A program made the position numbers and the translations under genes. Of a DNA stretch of 64,000 nucleotides, positions 10,368 to 20,666 are shown piece by piece. The number at the start of each line of letters is the position of its first letter. Position 1 is the stretch's first letter. The notes beneath the pieces are model-generated. The model had not been told where the DNA came from, did not search any database, and saw only the letters and a program-made list of their open reading frames with translations. Source of the stretch: Phymatolithon calcareum (Eukaryota > Rhodophyta > Florideophyceae > Hapalidiales); contig OZ345359.1 of assembly GCA_977006965.1 (NCBI GenBank), positions 2,666,001 through 2,730,000 of the forward strand, given 5' to 3'.

Positions 10368-13300
10368 ATGGCGGACCCTCCGCCGCGCAAAGACGCGCAT
10401 GAAGCGCATGGCGCAGTGGAAGACCCACACGACGATGCAGGCGATGCCGTCCGTGACAATTCGCTCGACGCAGCGGAGGAAACTATTGATGAAGCGCCCC
10501 ACCGATTCGAAGATGACCCAGACGATGAAGAAGCCGACCAAGACGTTGATGAAGCTAAAGATGGACCAAAAGATGATGGCGCTGATGCGGAAGTTGAACC
10601 ACAAAGAAATCAGACTGCCGGACAAGATGCAGACTGTGATGTTGAAATGACTCAACCGTCACAGGCAGTCACACCCTGGGTCCCCCCCCTGTCTGTGGGT
10701 GCTGGGGGCACGCTTCGCTTCCGGCGAATCGTGTCAGACACTGCTACCGGCGCTGCGGCTGAGGAGGCCAGTTCCTGGCTGAAACGCGTCCTTGTCGATG
10801 GTCCGCGCGCAGTTGCTGAAATTCTTTCCATTGTCGTTAGCCCTTGTGCGCTCGCGTCCTCTGGTACCGGTGATCTTATCACGCAACAGATGGTAATGGC
10901 AAATGATCCCGCCGCCACTGTACTCCAGTTGTGTGTCGACCTGGAGCATGGAGTGAAAGATGTCGCTGGAGAGCTCGTCGCCTCGCGTCGTGCGCGCTCG
11001 GCATATCAGGAATTTTGGATGCGTGTCGCTCGTGAAAGTTCCGACGCCATTCTATACGATACGGACTGTTTCGACACCGTGCTTTCGTGGCTTGAGGTTA
11101 TGAGCACCGCGAAGCTCAGCATGCTCCGATATTCGGCCTGCCTTGCGGCGTACAGCATTGTTGATGGATTTATTGCGCTCGGGTCGAAGTTGCGTGCCCG
11201 TCTTGTGAGTTTACAGCGCCAGCTGGACACGGAGAAGAAACGCTGTGAGAAAGGGTCCAGCCGCCGTGGCAGAAAGGGTCCCAAGGGTAGACAGGTCACA
11301 GTCCTGTCACAGAAGGGCAAAGACTTGACCAAGAAAGTGGACGACCTTTCCGCGAACAATGGTGAGCTTATCGAGCTGGCCGACAAAGTGTTTACCGGCA
11401 TTTTCGTTCTGAAGTACCGCGATGTAGCGCCGGAGATCCGGGTCGCGTCGGTGCAATATCTCGGAAAATGGATCATGCGTCACCCAGACCACTATCTCGA
11501 TGACACCCACAGCAAGTATATTGGATGGCTTTTGTCTGACAAGGATTCTACGGTGCGTCGCGCTTGCGTATCGGCCCTTTCTGAGATGCTACAGCAGCCT
11601 GACTTTTTTCCCAGTCTGGAGCTCTTCCTGCGCCGCTTTCTCTCCCGCATTGTCGAAATGTGCCGCGACAAGGACAATGATGTTTCAATGCGTGCCATTC
11701 GGCTCTGCAGTCTTCTCATCCCCTTCGAAATTCTTGACCAAGACAGTGTCGACCAGCTGTCTGAGCAGGTCATGGAAGAATCGAATTCCGGCATTCGTAA
11801 GGCCGCTGGTCAGTTTGTTATGTCGCTCATCAGCGATGAAGAGCCGGCATCCGCGACTTCCAAAAAGGGGGACAAGGACGCCCCTTCGAGGATCCAGCTT
11901 TCCAAGCGGAAGCAGCTTGCCCTCCTTGCTTCCGAAATCCCCCCACGGGAGAAGGCCAAAGAGCAAATCCGAGAACTCGTCCTCATTGTTGCCCGTGATG
12001 GCGCCGTAAATGTAAATTCTGAGCTCGTGCACGATGCCATGTGGGAGGTCATGCCCAGCCTCCGTTCATGGGAGGCGTATGTGGCACTTCTCGGAGAGGG
12101 TCAAGAAGCGAGCAATCTGGGCGGACGGAGCCGTGCGTCTAAGGCCAGGGTGACAGTGAATGCCGATGTCGAGGAAGCTCTGGACGAGGAGGAGAAGGCG
12201 CTTGTGTGTGAGCTTCTACTCGCTTCTGCAAAGGAGGTAGTGAAAGAGGATCAAAAGCTCACCCCGAAACAGATGGAAAAGTCTGATAAAGAGAGCTGTG
12301 AAGATGCACTCGCGCGAATTTTTGCACCACTCATTCCACGTCTTCTCGTGCAATTCCAAGGTAGCGCACGTGCGGTCGCAGCGCTCGTCCAGGTACCACG
12401 CTATTTCGCCGCGAAGCATTTTGAGGCCGCGCTGCAGAAAAAGCACTTTGTTAGCCTTCTCAGTCGCCTTGTCGATGCCATTTCGCGCCACACTGGCAGC
12501 GAGAACGTCATGCATGCCACCGTGGACACGTTTCGGGTCATGAACTCCGATGGGCACCCGCTGAAAACGTTGACCTCCGATGCGTTGCTCAAGGCCTCTA
12601 TCGCCGCGTCGAAAGACCTACATCAACTCGTGGTGGCAGGTGTGCAGGATACAGATCCCATAACTGTGGGGTCAGTACTCCTCAAGACCCGCGTCATCAG
12701 TGAACTTGTTGAACTGCCTGACAGCACCCTTGCTGATGCTCTCGCCGTTGTTTCCACAATCACCGACAAGGACCTGTCGCTCGCTTTTAACACTACGATT
12801 GTTGTTGATGCGATCCATACAGCTGTGCGACAGTGGGTCTGGGCAGCTGGTAAGATACACGCATTTTGTGTAGGGAATAAGGCGGATGAGAATTTTGATG
12901 CACAACTTTCTACACAGGCCAAGGAATTGTGGGATAGCCGTGATGCCGTTCTCGCGCGCCTGGCAAAAGTTGCAGAGTATCCGTTCAGTCTCCGCATTCG
13001 CGTCACCGCGGCCCGCGTTTTGCTCACCGTGCTGACCCTCTCAAGCGGAATTTCGCGAGTTTTGTCAAAGCAAACGAAGATTGTCATGAAGACTCGAGAT
13101 GATATAAACGGCAAGGATAACGAGGTCCATGGAGAGAGTAAAAGCGCGGAAGAAACTATGACACAGAAAAACGTTGAGGACAAGATGGAAATGAACGCGG
13201 ACCAAAGCAAGTCGTTTGATCAGTGGGTGGTTGTCGTGAAGGAATGTGTGATGGATCTCATAATCGCAGAATCTGGTTTCCCCGCCCGTAACCCCAAGGT

Positions 13301-14771
13301 CCCAAAATCACACGAATCGAGAAAGGGCACTGGGAGTGTGCCTGAAGAAGAAACCAACTATCTTTGCAGGTCTATGGTTCAGGCTTGCATGCAGGGTGCG
13401 GTTTCGGAACAATTCATGCACCTTCCGTTTCTGGGGCTTTTGTTATGCAGGAAGAATAGTACTCGAAGTGTGGAAAGGGTATGCCAACTGTACCGAGCGC
13501 ACGTTTCGGATCGTCGCGAAAACGCCCATGAGCTGGCGCTCCAAGCTATCAACGATGCTGCAGATATTGAAACCGGCAAGCGGGAGAGCAAACACCATGC
13601 GGCCGCTCTGTTGGCGCGCGCGATGATTGATACTGCACCAGATAATGACAAAGAGATATTCTACGTCAAACTTCTGCAATCCCTTTTGACAAGTTGCAAG
13701 TACTCACTAGGGGACGTGGAGAAGGCCAAGGATGCTGTTTCTCTTCTTGCGAAGACGAGCTCTTTTCTTATGTCTCGTGTCAGCGTGCGTGCGTCTGCGG
13801 AAATACTTGAAGCCGCGCGTGATTTTGAGGCTTCAATCAAGGAAAGTGAATCTTTGGAAGAAGGCGATCAAAGCGAGCTGACCCGACTTGTCTTCCCAAT
13901 TATTAAAGCGCTTGAAGCTGTCAACACTGGTACGCCCAGGGCGCTGCCACACTTGAAGAAAGGTCCGGCCAAGGGTGTTTCGAAGCGCACAAAACCGAAA
14001 GAGCCCCGCATCTCATCCAACAAAGAGTGGGAGGGGTCGCCCCGTGTGGCCGTTGCCGGAGGAAGCCAAGAGCTGCGTCGATCGGCTAGGGTTCGAAAGC
14101 CACGAGTGTTGACAAATTTCGAGGAGTCTAGTGATGGGGATGAGTCTGATGTGCATGAGGATGAGGTTGTGGCAGAGGATGAAGATGATTCCGGCGAAGA
14201 ATTACCCGCTACTCCACCCCCGCGCAATGAAGAAGGGGATGCAGTCGAGACTGAGGAAGAGGCTAAGATGGCAAGTGGTAGCGAGGCCGGTGACCCATTT
14301 TCGAAGCAAGCGCTCAATACGAACCGAAGGCTGTCGAAGTCGACGCCAAATACTAAGGCAGTTCGTGTACCAGATGAAGACGATGACGAGGAAAATGAAG
14401 GAGAACCTGAAAAGGAGAAGGAACAAAGCAGATCCAAGTCGGGAACTCCTCAGAAACGCGGAAGAGGTCGCCCGAAGAAGACTTCTTCTAAGCGTCGGAC
14501 CGCAGTGCGGGGTAGAGGACGTCCGAAAAAGAACGCAGTGCCGCCGGAAGAAAGGAATACAGATAAAGAAAAGGAGGATGTTGCTGCGTCTAAACCGGAG
14601 AGGGGTGAAGAAGAAAATGGAGAAGAAGAACACGCGATCCCGAACAAGTCAGAATCTGTCGGCCCTGAAGAAGTGCTGGGGCGCAAGGCGAAGAGCTCAA
14701 AGCGGCTCAAACCTGAGACAAAGCCTGGATCAGAACCTGTTGTTAGAAGGAAAAGGCAACGGAGATGGTAG
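10368..14771 (+). CDS. SCC3: Cohesin subunit STAG/Scc3 family
   Basis: A 1467-residue intron-free gene for the HEAT-repeat subunit of cohesin, which binds the Rad21/Scc1 kleisin and DNA and is needed for sister-chromatid cohesion. An acidic N-terminus (residues 1-90) is followed by the STAG domain at about 216-270 (WLEVMSTAKLSMLRYSACLA). The stromalin conservative domain lies at about 341-426 (FVLKYRDVAPEIRVASVQYL, KYIGWLLSDKDSTVRRACV), the family's best conserved block. Helical repeats follow to about 1200. The C-terminal tail is very acidic (about 1250-1290) and then carries two AT-hook-like GRGRPKK motifs (about 1363 and 1380), suggesting extra minor-groove DNA contact. Length is slightly above the 1100-1300 residues usual for the family. 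The ATG at 10368 sits at the start of the open stretch. Confidence in the family is high; the AT-hook role is inferred. Confidence 0.93.
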   Translation: MADPPPRKDAHEAHGAVEDPHDDAGDAVRDNSLDAAEETIDEAPHRFEDDPDDEEADQDVDEAKDGPKDDGADAEVEPQRNQTAGQDADCDVEMTQPSQAVTPWVPPLSVGAGGTLRFRRIVSDTATGAAAEEASSWLKRVLVDGPRAVAEILSIVVSPCALASSGTGDLITQQMVMANDPAATVLQLCVDLEHGVKDVAGELVASRRARSAYQEFWMRVARESSDAILYDTDCFDTVLSWLEVMSTAKLSMLRYSACLAAYSIVDGFIALGSKLRARLVSLQRQLDTEKKRCEKGSSRRGRKGPKGRQVTVLSQKGKDLTKKVDDLSANNGELIELADKVFTGIFVLKYRDVAPEIRVASVQYLGKWIMRHPDHYLDDTHSKYIGWLLSDKDSTVRRACVSALSEMLQQPDFFPSLELFLRRFLSRIVEMCRDKDNDVSMRAIRLCSLLIPFEILDQDSVDQLSEQVMEESNSGIRKAAGQFVMSLISDEEPASATSKKGDKDAPSRIQLSKRKQLALLASEIPPREKAKEQIRELVLIVARDGAVNVNSELVHDAMWEVMPSLRSWEAYVALLGEGQEASNLGGRSRASKARVTVNADVEEALDEEEKALVCELLLASAKEVVKEDQKLTPKQMEKSDKESCEDALARIFAPLIPRLLVQFQGSARAVAALVQVPRYFAAKHFEAALQKKHFVSLLSRLVDAISRHTGSENVMHATVDTFRVMNSDGHPLKTLTSDALLKASIAASKDLHQLVVAGVQDTDPITVGSVLLKTRVISELVELPDSTLADALAVVSTITDKDLSLAFNTTIVVDAIHTAVRQWVWAAGKIHAFCVGNKADENFDAQLSTQAKELWDSRDAVLARLAKVAEYPFSLRIRVTAARVLLTVLTLSSGISRVLSKQTKIVMKTRDDINGKDNEVHGESKSAEETMTQKNVEDKMEMNADQSKSFDQWVVVVKECVMDLIIAESGFPARNPKVPKSHESRKGTGSVPEEETNYLCRSMVQACMQGAVSEQFMHLPFLGLLLCRKNSTRSVERVCQLYRAHVSDRRENAHELALQAINDAADIETGKRESKHHAAALLARAMIDTAPDNDKEIFYVKLLQSLLTSCKYSLGDVEKAKDAVSLLAKTSSFLMSRVSVRASAEILEAARDFEASIKESESLEEGDQSELTRLVFPIIKALEAVNTGTPRALPHLKKGPAKGVSKRTKPKEPRISSNKEWEGSPRVAVAGGSQELRRSARVRKPRVLTNFEESSDGDESDVHEDEVVAEDEDDSGEELPATPPPRNEEGDAVETEEEAKMASGSEAGDPFSKQALNTNRRLSKSTPNTKAVRVPDEDDDEENEGEPEKEKEQSRSKSGTPQKRGRGRPKKTSSKRRTAVRGRGRPKKNAVPPEERNTDKEKEDVAASKPERGEEENGEEEHAIPNKSESVGPEEVLGRKAKSSKRLKPETKPGSEPVVRRKRQRRW

Positions 14772-15275
14772 TTATTTAATAGTCTCTAACTGGAACTTGT
14801 AAAGTCTAACGATGCTAGACAGTCCTGTTTTCGTCTGGCCTTCTAATGCGCTCGTTCTGTCCGTTAAATCCGATGATTTTTTCATGTTCGAGGGGCTCAG
14901 TTGTCAAGGGTGCGTGGGATATTTTACAATTAGTCATCTGCCATCGATAGATAGAATCCGTCTTTTTTAGACTATCGTTTGAATAGGCTAACATGGTCTT
15001 ATTTTTTTGGATTACGTTACTCAGAACTTCAGAGCTTTCGTGAACGCAATACAGCTGTGTCGGGAATGTGCGGTCAGCGGGTGGAGCCCGCGCGGAAATC
15101 GCATCCTATAATGCTGCCTTGTTTGACCCGGTGCATCTGAGGAGCTCCATCCAGAGTTCGACCTGATCAAACCCCTAGACTTCCGCTTCCCTAAACTAAT
15201 CTACATGAACAAAACGGGATGAGAGTGTGGGAGAACAAAAGAAACAATTGCTCGATGCGGTCGAGCGGACGGAGG
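14772..15275. other. 3' flank of the STAG gene; nothing recognised
   Basis: No coding signal. T-rich stretches near 14930-15010 could belong to the transcript end. No firm poly(A) signal can be named. Confidence 0.4.
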
Positions 15276-15442
15276 CCGGGAAAATGGGAAAATGAGAAAT
15301 TGGGAACGAGAGTAGGTCCAATAGAAAACCTGCATTTGTGAAATTTTACTTCTTCTGCGTCCTTCAGGTTCAAATTCCACAAGTGCACGTATTCTATTGG
15401 ACATATTGGCGTTCCCATTTTCTCAATTTCCCAATTTCCCGG
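15276..15442. repeat. Long inverted repeat (fold-back / MITE-like hairpin)
   Basis: The two arms (15276-15348 and 15369-15442) are reverse complements over about 70 bp with few mismatches. The outer 32 bp pair with 3 mismatches, and the inner GTCCAATAGAA..TG.A.TTGTG block pairs with its partner at 15371-15402. The loop is about 20 nt. No flanking duplication is obvious. It could be a small MITE or a transcribed hairpin. Confidence 0.8.
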
Positions 15443-15917
15443 TTGAGAACTATTCGTTCATTGGCCCTTACTAGGGCTACGAGAAGGGTATGATAAGATC
15501 CAAGAAACGAATCGTCGTGCGGCCAAACGGTGCTGTGGTCAAACCGCATGTTACACGTGGTTCATTGTGTACCTTTGCGCTTCGACGTGTAGGATATTCG
15601 TCTTCGTCACTGCTTCGATGGTTTGATAAACGTTCTTCTGCGTTCCTTGAAATTGTAGTATCTCTTCTCGACGCCTCTTCCTCGATACGCCTCCTTCATC
15701 CGCTTTTTAGAGTGCTCCTTGCACGTCTTTGTGCATCTTGAGGCACTCAAAATTTTCGTTGTTTCCATTTCGTCTTCCTCTCTTGGGGTGTTCTTCTTGT
15801 TTTTCAAGGAGTTTTCCTGTCTGATGAGGCTCAAAGAATATCTTTTTGATTCCTGTCGTCTCATCTCTGGTGGCTCCAGCTGGCACAAAACTCACATTCT
15901 GTCATGGCGGTTTTTTT

Positions 15918-16285
15918 TGCAACTGTTTAGTTGTTTATTTGAAAGCCCTCATTAACACTCCTAAGACTGTACGGGAGCAGCTTTTCGTAACTTGTTCATT
16001 CTAGTAGATCGCCTGATCCCTAATACAGGGACTCGTCGTTTTCCATATTGTCAATTATGGTGACGCTGCAGAGTAGTATGGAGTCTAATGCCTTTTCCGT
16101 TCTCATCATTTCTCCGGAGTCTCTCCGTTATTCTCGATAGCATCTTAGCACCTGTTAACTTGAGTTTCTTCCGCACTGTTTCTGTCCGCATCCATGATTC
16201 ACAGGCGTATAGCAGAGTTGACACGACAGAGGAGCCAAAAAGACGGCCGTAGACTCTTGAGTAAGAACGTACCAAGCAACAAAAG
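15918..16285 (-). mobile_element. LINE-G fragment inserted in LINE-D
   Basis: The minus-strand frame 16275-16051 reads LLYACESWMRTETVRKKLK and KMLSRITERLRRND, a C-terminal RT block of a different LINE type (compare the YGSEsW..t..l.rle.fe.rmLRri pattern of several LINE clades). It lies between two blocks that are contiguous in LINE-B. It ends at 15918 with a tail (AGGGCTTTCAAATAAAC, then an A-run), so the insertion is a 5'-truncated LINE with poly(A). Confidence 0.65.
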
Positions 16286-17049
16286 CAATCTTTCTGCAGA
16301 TTCGATTGCCGATAGCAATCGCTTTGTTACATGCGTCACGTGTAGAACATATTTGTATTTCTACACAATTAGAGACTTAAAGATCCTGATACAGGTCGCC
16401 AGTTTTAACACTCTAACCGTTCAATTTCCCGAAGTTTATGAATGCATGCTAAAACACTTCGTACTCTTCGTATAACCGTGTCCACTCTGACCCCTTGTTG
16501 TTAGCTCTCGCCCTGCCAGGTAAAACGTGTAACTGTGAAGTCCTCTGTACTTCAGGTCCTCGATCTTCCCTAGCTTTGTGTTACACAGTATAGTGGATTG
16601 TTTTTCCTCCTCGAATCCCAATTATGGACCAGAGGTAGGTTTTGGTACTCCACCAGATCGTGTCGCACCCGACTATGCAAACATTCAACCAAGAAAGACC
16701 TCGTACGTGGTCCTATAGCCTTCAAAAAGTTGCCCCAATCGTCTGCAGATGCGTTGATAACTTCTAAATAAAAACTACTACTTCTTCTTCCCTGATTTTG
16801 TGTGATCCATTTCATGCCATTCTCAAGGGCCCAGATTGACGTCATGTCAAGCAGATTCTGCACTCCATGACGGTTCTTTCTTTGAAGCTGAATCTCGTTG
16901 GAGAAAAGCTGCACCAGGTTCTCGGAGACCGTATTAGCGACCTTGGAACCTGTTTCAGCGAACGAGTCCAAGAATGTAATATCTAAACAGAACCTTCAGG
17001 CACTCCTCGATCGATGATGCATCACGGTTTTGTTTAGTCGCTTGAGGAG

Positions 17050-18040
17050 GCGAGCCAAAGCGTTACAATTCCACTCGCTCTAACACTGACAAGTTGCAAA
17101 TTGGTGGTAGAAATGGGCAAACTCTACCCCATGGCCACACTCCGCGAGGTGGCGTTTGCGTCGTGGAGGACCTCTAAAGATTGTCATCCCCGTATTCTAT
17201 CTGCTATCGAGGACCTCAATTGCTTGCATTAGTTTTCACATAACAAGCGCTGCTCTCTCACACGGCAAAGCGTGCGAGGAAGCGCCCAAACATTTTCCGC
17301 GGAATTCACCCGAGCGTTACGTTGGGATCTTGCATCAGTCAGTTCCCTGTTATTGACAGCGCCCAATTGAGCGAGAGAATGGGAAGGCGATCCGGAATAG
17401 GCTCATTCGTTATGGTGTGATTAGCATCGATCAGCGTATTCCGGTGCCCGCACTTGGCAAGGATTATATGATCGACTTTAAGGTTTTTCTAGATGTACAG
17501 GTTGATGCCGACCTTCGCGGCTTTGAGATTTATGCGTTGAAGAAAAGATATCTCGCAACACCGCGAGATCTCTGTACTTACGTTCATTACGACACGCTTT
17601 ACTGTCGTAAAGCTTAGTTTACGTTCTTCAACTTGGTGGTCCCTTTCAGAAACCCTTTGGAGCGGAAGAACGAATAGTATATCGCAATTAAACTTGGTGG
17701 TTCTTTGATTACAAAGGGACCCTTTGGCGTTACGTGCGACCTTCAGCAGTTCAAGGCCGAGGGACCGTGACAGTCGGAATGGGGTGAAGCAATAATATCG
17801 TTGGGTTATACTTGCTTGCCGAACTCCATCGATGGATGAGTTCGGCGCCTTTTATAGTATTTTTGGGGTGCACAAGGAACACGATGATAATACTTAAACT
17901 TACGTGGTGCTCCAATTCAGTACCCTAAAGTTCGTATTGCTAAATTCAGGGCTCACGTGCATTAGAGCATTCTCATCGTCTTTCCTCTCTCAAGTCTTCT
18001 CGAGTTACCACTTCATCGATCATGCCAAATTTGCAACATT
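17050..18040. other. Unclassified ~1-kb insert in the LINE-D reverse transcriptase
   Basis: LINE-D RT is contiguous on both sides (HTWIY ends near 18045; KTVMHHR resumes near 17040), so this is inserted DNA. On the plus strand the frame 17357-17617 is open for about 86 codons (IDQRIPVPALGKDYMIDFKV, DLRGFEIYALKKRYLATPRD) and looks protein-like, with another open stretch near 17095-17230 (MGKLYPMATLREVAFASWRT). I do not recognise a family. A 9-bp-stem hairpin (GCCGAACTC/GAGTTCGGC, 17818-17846) is followed by a T-rich run. Confidence 0.5.
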
Positions 18041-18762
18041 ACGAAGTGTAGATCCATGTATGCTCTTCATTTGGACCCTCACCAGAACTAACAACTAGCC
18101 TTTGCCTCTTTTGGAGGCCCTCATCGTCAGGAAGTTTTTTCTCGAGTCTCTTCATTAGTAGATCTCGTGGCACACTGTCGTACGCCGCGGACAGGCCAGG
18201 AACACCAACAATTGAATGCCCATTTCTCATTGTGCCTTTACCCCAGTGTCGCAAAGATATGCACTCTTGTCTTTTCGAAAACGCAGCTGAACATTACAGG
18301 GTTCTCTTATCTAGAACTCTCGTGCAGAAGTCCATAATTTTTCTGGCTTGACTTAACAGTGATATGACCTGTACTTTGCTGCAACATGGGCCGGGCACTT
18401 CTTGTATAGTGGAATCAGTGTCGCTTGGCGCAATGCTCGAGGTTGATATTTGATTCTCCCACATGTTTCTCATAGTGCTGTTGATAGTACTATGGGAGAC
18501 AAATCAGTATCTTGAGGCCGTCTTCCCTATTTGCATGCAACATTTCAACCATGACTCTATCGGGACTCACTGCCTTCGGTTGAATGCCCTAGCGATATGT
18601 CGCTTCATTGCTCTATTGAGCGTAAAGGCCTACAGTGACATGTTCCAATGTTCTTCTGCCATACAAGCACTTGAGATGTACCCGAAAAACTTACTTGGGT
18701 GCACTTGGGCTCCAAGAGCCTTGCGCATCCCATTCCTTCGATCTTTTGATTTCACAGAATTA

Positions 18763-20666
18763 AATACAGTAGATTGCCGTACTACTTAGCAAACAATGGC
18801 GAGAATGATGGGGAAAGATGGCAAGACAGACTTGAGTAAATAAGGAACACAACGGTAAATTGAAACCGTGAATTTTGCTCCACAGCCCGTGCAGTGCGAT
18901 TGAGCGGTTTGGATTGCCATATCTGTGGGCCTGTGGACTTCTCGAGTCAACAGTGCTGCGGTGAGGGCCAACCATTGCATCATTGCCATTGACTCTGTAA
19001 GAGGTGCATCGCGAAGGCGCCAACGTTCACCTGAAGCGCCGCGGAAATGGAAGAAAGAAGAGTACGACCGGAGAGCACTGTGCAATGCGATGGACGGGAG
19101 CAGCGAATGGTGAGAAACGATGAATCCAACAGAAGCCGGATTTGTTGAATTTGAGCAATGTGCCGTATAGCCCGCTGAGAATCTCGCACTGACTGGTGCA
19201 GCTGAAGATTACAGCTCCCGCTCGTGCCGGGGGTTTTCGCCGCAAGACGGCATTGGACGCGTGACGCACATGACTGACGCGCCGACACAAGTGCTGATTT
19301 TTGCGTGCGGTCCACATAGTTCTAAAATGATTGGAGCCCCCAGTCACTCACGGTGGATACGGTGGGAGCGAGATCGGGGGAATGACTGCACTTGAGTGAG
19401 GAGGAACTGAACAGGGAACGGAAAAAAAGAAACTATTCGCGTGCTCAGCGATGATGACCCTCATTGCCATTGCGAGTTGACTGTCGTCAGTGGAGAGCCT
19501 TATCAACTGGGCAAATTGTTGAAGATTACCTGTTGGGGTCTGGTCAGAGATATCTCAGGCGCGCTACAAATAGCAAATGCATACGGCTATGCACAACACG
19601 CAGGACGGCTACGTCGTGAGACCGGACCGTGGATCGACCGAACCCGTCATATGGCGGCGCAGGCACGAAGGCGCCAGGACACGGCTCTGCCGCCGCTGAC
19701 GCTCGTGGCGATAAAAAGTACATAGTAAGGTAGGAACCGACGCGGTGGCACGCGAACGGGAGATCCAGGTGGACAGAGCGCAGATGAGGAGTTTCACGAA
19801 TTGAGCAAAACCACGCCGATGATTCGCTTCAAGAGAAAGCGAGCATTGCTCATAAGCCAGACAGTATGCGGCCTGCCTGCTCGGTCAGGAAGCTCATCTT
19901 CTACGAGCAGGATAAGTACCTCCGTTCTGCACCTTCGCGTTTGTTCTCCTTCATGATGATGATCATCATCACGGCAATGCTTTGTGTGCAGCAGCTACCA
20001 CGACTGGTGGGCACGGAGGAGAGCACCACTGTCGGTTGGGCGTGCCGTACAGTGTACAGAATGAATAAAATTGATCCTGCATCAATACAAATTCTTCTCA
20101 TACAGTACAGTATGTATTAAGCTAACGCTCCGTTTTGATACAATGCTACACGATCGCTTCAAGCAAAGATACATCAGCTTAATGCAGAGTTCCTTAAAAA
20201 ATTATTGTTATTTTTAGTATTATCATGAGAAGTTGGCGCAAGGTTGGTGGGCGATGTAGCATCACAAAATATCGACAAGAACACTGACCAAATTTTTTTT
20301 AAAAAAATTCTTGAATGATGCAGTCGAAGGTACTACTGTACAATGCCCCTGGCACGATCCAATGCCGCCCATACACGGCGAAGCGGCATATGGAATGTGA
20401 GCACATGATGATGACTGAAGCGAGGGGCGTGGAAAATAGAGGCGCCGTGTCGAACCGAAAAACTGTACTTCATTGCGTGTGAGAATCCGAATGCATGATG
20501 CATCACCCAATCGGCTACACAAAGTAAATCTTCACCCACCTCAACCGCCATTGTCTGCAATAACAATTTAACGTCACACTCATCCCCACCCCGCCCATCC
20601 CACGCCGCGCAACCATATCGAACTCCGAACCGACTTCACCATCGCACACACACCGATCTTGCTCCC
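18763..20666. other. No recognised gene; upstream region of the aquaporin gene
   Basis: Only short frames (at most 94 codons) with no domain. TACAGTA/TACTGTA heptamers occur at 20101, 20106 and 20334. The last 80 bases before 20667 are C-rich (CCCCACCCCGCCCATCCC), plausible as core promoter or 5' UTR of the aquaporin gene, though no TATA box is evident. Confidence 0.45.

Larger units (their letters stand above)
15600..18762 (-). mobile_element. LINE-D, decayed, with two insertions
   Basis: The same family as LINE-A. From 18762 downward the pre-RT block appears (ALGAQVHPSKFFGYIS, LNRAMKRH), then the RT start at 18254-18045 (SAAYDSVPRDLLMKRLEKKL). RT motifs resume at 17040-16570 with a damaged FSNEIQL where FADD is expected. 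The thumb region is at 16475-16290, and the C-terminal region at 15918-15607 (RMSFVPAGATRDE). The catalytic aspartates are lost and frames are broken throughout. It is 5'-truncated near 18762. Confidence 0.78.

Noticed and set aside
10110-10655. 181-codon minus frame overlapping the STAG start
   Set aside because: It is the shadow of the acidic STAG N-terminus, and the STAG frame has clear homology.
19441-19725. 94-codon ORF and a box C-like GATGATGA suggesting a snoRNA
   Set aside because: No matching box D at a sensible distance, no stem, and no coding signal.
19866-20120. 84-codon ORF with a hydrophobic Met/Ile stretch
   Set aside because: Short, no family, and the hydrophobic run comes from an ATGATGATGATC palindromic repeat.
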